Positions 62,806 to 64,000 of a stretch of 64,000 nucleotides of DNA are shown here, one piece after another. The notes below the pieces were generated by a model. It did no database searches. It was not told the origin of the DNA and worked only from the letters and a program-made list of their open reading frames with translations. The DNA lies in assembly GCA_029260395.1 (NCBI GenBank), contig JAJDDJ010000013.1, positions 310,001 to 374,000 of the forward strand, written 5' to 3'. This stretch comes from Phycisphaerales bacterium. GTDB lineage: Bacteria; Planctomycetota; Phycisphaerae; Phycisphaerales; UBA1924. The translations under genes were made by a program, and so were the position numbers. Numbering within the stretch: position 1 is the stretch's first letter; the number at the start of each line of letters is the position of its first letter.

Positions 62806-64000
62806 TTAGCAGGTCGAGGCCGCGCGCTCGGCTCGCACCTCGTGCATTGATGCCACGAACCGGTCGAACAGCAAGGCCCCGTCGTGCGGCCCGGGCGATG
62901 CCTCGGGGTGGAACTGCACCCCAAACACAGGCCGGTCCACCAATTCGAAGCCCGCGATGGTCTGGTCGTTGAGGTGCCTGTGCGTGACCCGGCCGCCCGC
63001 TTGTTCGAGCGACTCGGCCTCGACCGCAAACCCGTGGTTCTGGCTCGTGATCGCCACCCGTCCCGCCGAGGTCTCCAGCACCGGCTGGTTGATGCCGCGA
63101 TGCCCAAAGGGCAGCTTGAACGTCTTGGCCCCGATCGCCAAAGCGAGCAACTGGTGCCCCAGGCATATACCGAAGACCGGTATCGCGGGTTCGTGCGCGA
63201 CCACGCCGCGGAGCGTTTCGATCGTGCCCTCTACCGCTGCCGGATCGCCCGGCCCGTTCGACACAAACACCCCGTCGATCTCGCCAGCCTCAAACCGCTG
63301 AATGATGCTGTCCACATCGGTATCGTGCGGCACCACCAACACGTCGCACCCGCGCGTGGCGAGATGCCGAAGGATGTTGTGCTTGGCACCGCAGTCGAAC
63401 GCCAGAACGCTCGGGCTGTCTGAGCCGCTGCAAGCACCAGCGTGCCAGTCGCCGAGCGTCTGGTCCCAGTTTGACTCCACATCGCAGCCAACCTCGGGCA
63501 CGAGGTTCTGCCCCGCCATGCCGGTAGCTCCTCGTGCGAGTGCCAGCAGAACCTGGTCGCTCTTGGATTCGTCGTCGCTTAGCACTCCCGCCATCGCGCC
63601 TGTGGCGCGGATCCGACGGGTCAGCGCCCGCGTGTCGATCCCAGCCAGCCCCAGCACACCCTGCTCGCACAGGTACGCATCGAGCCCGCCCGTCGAGCGG
63701 TAGTTGCTCGCCCGCCGGGCCAACTCGCGGACCACAAACCCAGCGACCTGCACCCGTCCAGACTCGACGTCCGCCGGGTTCACACCGGTGTTGCCGATCA
63801 GCGGGAACGTCTCAACGAGTATCTGGTTGCGGTACGACGGGTCGGTCAGCGATTCCTGGTAGCCGCTCATCGCCGTGTTGAACACGACCTCAGCGAGCGA
63901 GGTCACGCCCCGGGCTCCAAACGCGGTACCCCGAAAGATCGAGCCGTCGGCCAGCACCAGCCGGCCCGTCCGAAGCTCGCCCTTAGTCAGCGGTGTTGGC
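62806..64000 (-). CDS. carA: Carbamoyl-phosphate synthase small subunit (5' end just beyond right edge)
   Basis: Glutaminase subunit supplying ammonia to CarB for arginine and pyrimidine synthesis. Visible motifs are LVLADGSIFRGTAFGA, AEVVFNTAMSGYQESLTDPS, the class I amidotransferase nucleophile in FGICLGHQLLALAIG, and His/Glu in GVQFHPEASPGPHDG. The frame stays open to the edge and reads PTPLTKGELRTGR before LVLADG. The codon before PTP ends in G, so an ATG starting at 64002 is likely (MPTPLTKG). GTG 63957 is an internal alternative that would truncate the first strand. At least 397 residues. Confidence 0.93.
   Translation of the reverse strand, partial: PTPLTKGELRTGRLVLADGSIFRGTAFGARGVTSLAEVVFNTAMSGYQESLTDPSYRNQILVETFPLIGNTGVNPADVESGRVQVAGFVVRELARRASNYRSTGGLDAYLCEQGVLGLAGIDTRALTRRIRATGAMAGVLSDDESKSDQVLLALARGATGMAGQNLVPEVGCDVESNWDQTLGDWHAGACSGSDSPSVLAFDCGAKHNILRHLATRGCDVLVVPHDTDVDSIIQRFEAGEIDGVFVSNGPGDPAAVEGTIETLRGVVAHEPAIPVFGICLGHQLLALAIGAKTFKLPFGHRGINQPVLETSAGRVAITSQNHGFAVEAESLEQAGGRVTHRHLNDQTIAGFELVDRPVFGVQFHPEASPGPHDGALLFDRFVASMHEVRAERAASTC

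Overview
The window looks like chromosomal DNA of a high-GC, Gram-negative-type planctomycete, most likely of the class Phycisphaerae. The reasons are the type IV prepilin-like exported protein, two secreted proteins sharing a duplicated Cys-bracketed C-terminal module, a seven-repeat PA14 lipoprotein, many TTG/GTG starts, few strong Shine-Dalgarno sites and many overlapping start/stop codons. This taxonomic call is inference from gene content; no 16S rRNA is present.

Layout. 1-26 kb is mostly housekeeping. It holds the 5' end of infC (apparent AUU start), a membrane Ser/Thr kinase, a prepilin-like protein, an APC permease with a UspA-like tail, the helicase pcrA, a sulfotransferase, and a membrane P-loop ATPase with a small partner. 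These are followed by phosphohexomutase, a DinG/YoaA helicase, rsmG-rodA-pbp2 (translationally coupled), folE2, htpX-lemA, truB, a GT39 glycosyltransferase and a PAP2 phosphatase. tRNA-Ser(CGA) with a terminator follows, then a decayed IS630-type transposase and the PA14 protein.

31-47 kb is a catabolic island. One half encodes kynurenine breakdown: formamidase, kynurenine 3-monooxygenase, kynureninase, 3-hydroxyanthranilate dioxygenase, ACMS decarboxylase, aminomuconate-semialdehyde dehydrogenase, a RidA-type deaminase and an SDR with altered catalytic residues. A sodium symporter and an RpiR regulator separate it from the other half. That half is a KamA-like radical SAM aminomutase, 3-oxoadipate CoA-transferase subunits, a class III aminotransferase and 3-oxoadipyl-CoA thiolase. 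The aminomutase keeps the Fe-S and PLP residues, but an Arg replaces the Asp that binds the lysine side-chain amine. I propose that this half is an undescribed route: 2-aminoadipate to 3-aminoadipate to 3-oxoadipate to 3-oxoadipyl-CoA to succinyl-CoA plus acetyl-CoA.

47-64 kb holds a five-repeat Cys-rich metal-binding-type exported protein, a secreted serine protease, a SulP transporter and two paralogous exported proteins. It also holds two loci of a 21-bp minisatellite, an isobutyryl-CoA-mutase-like large subunit, an NxxGxxAF-repeat secreted protein, hydroxyacyl-CoA dehydrogenase, recX, a lipoprotein, a rhodanese and carA, which runs off the right edge.
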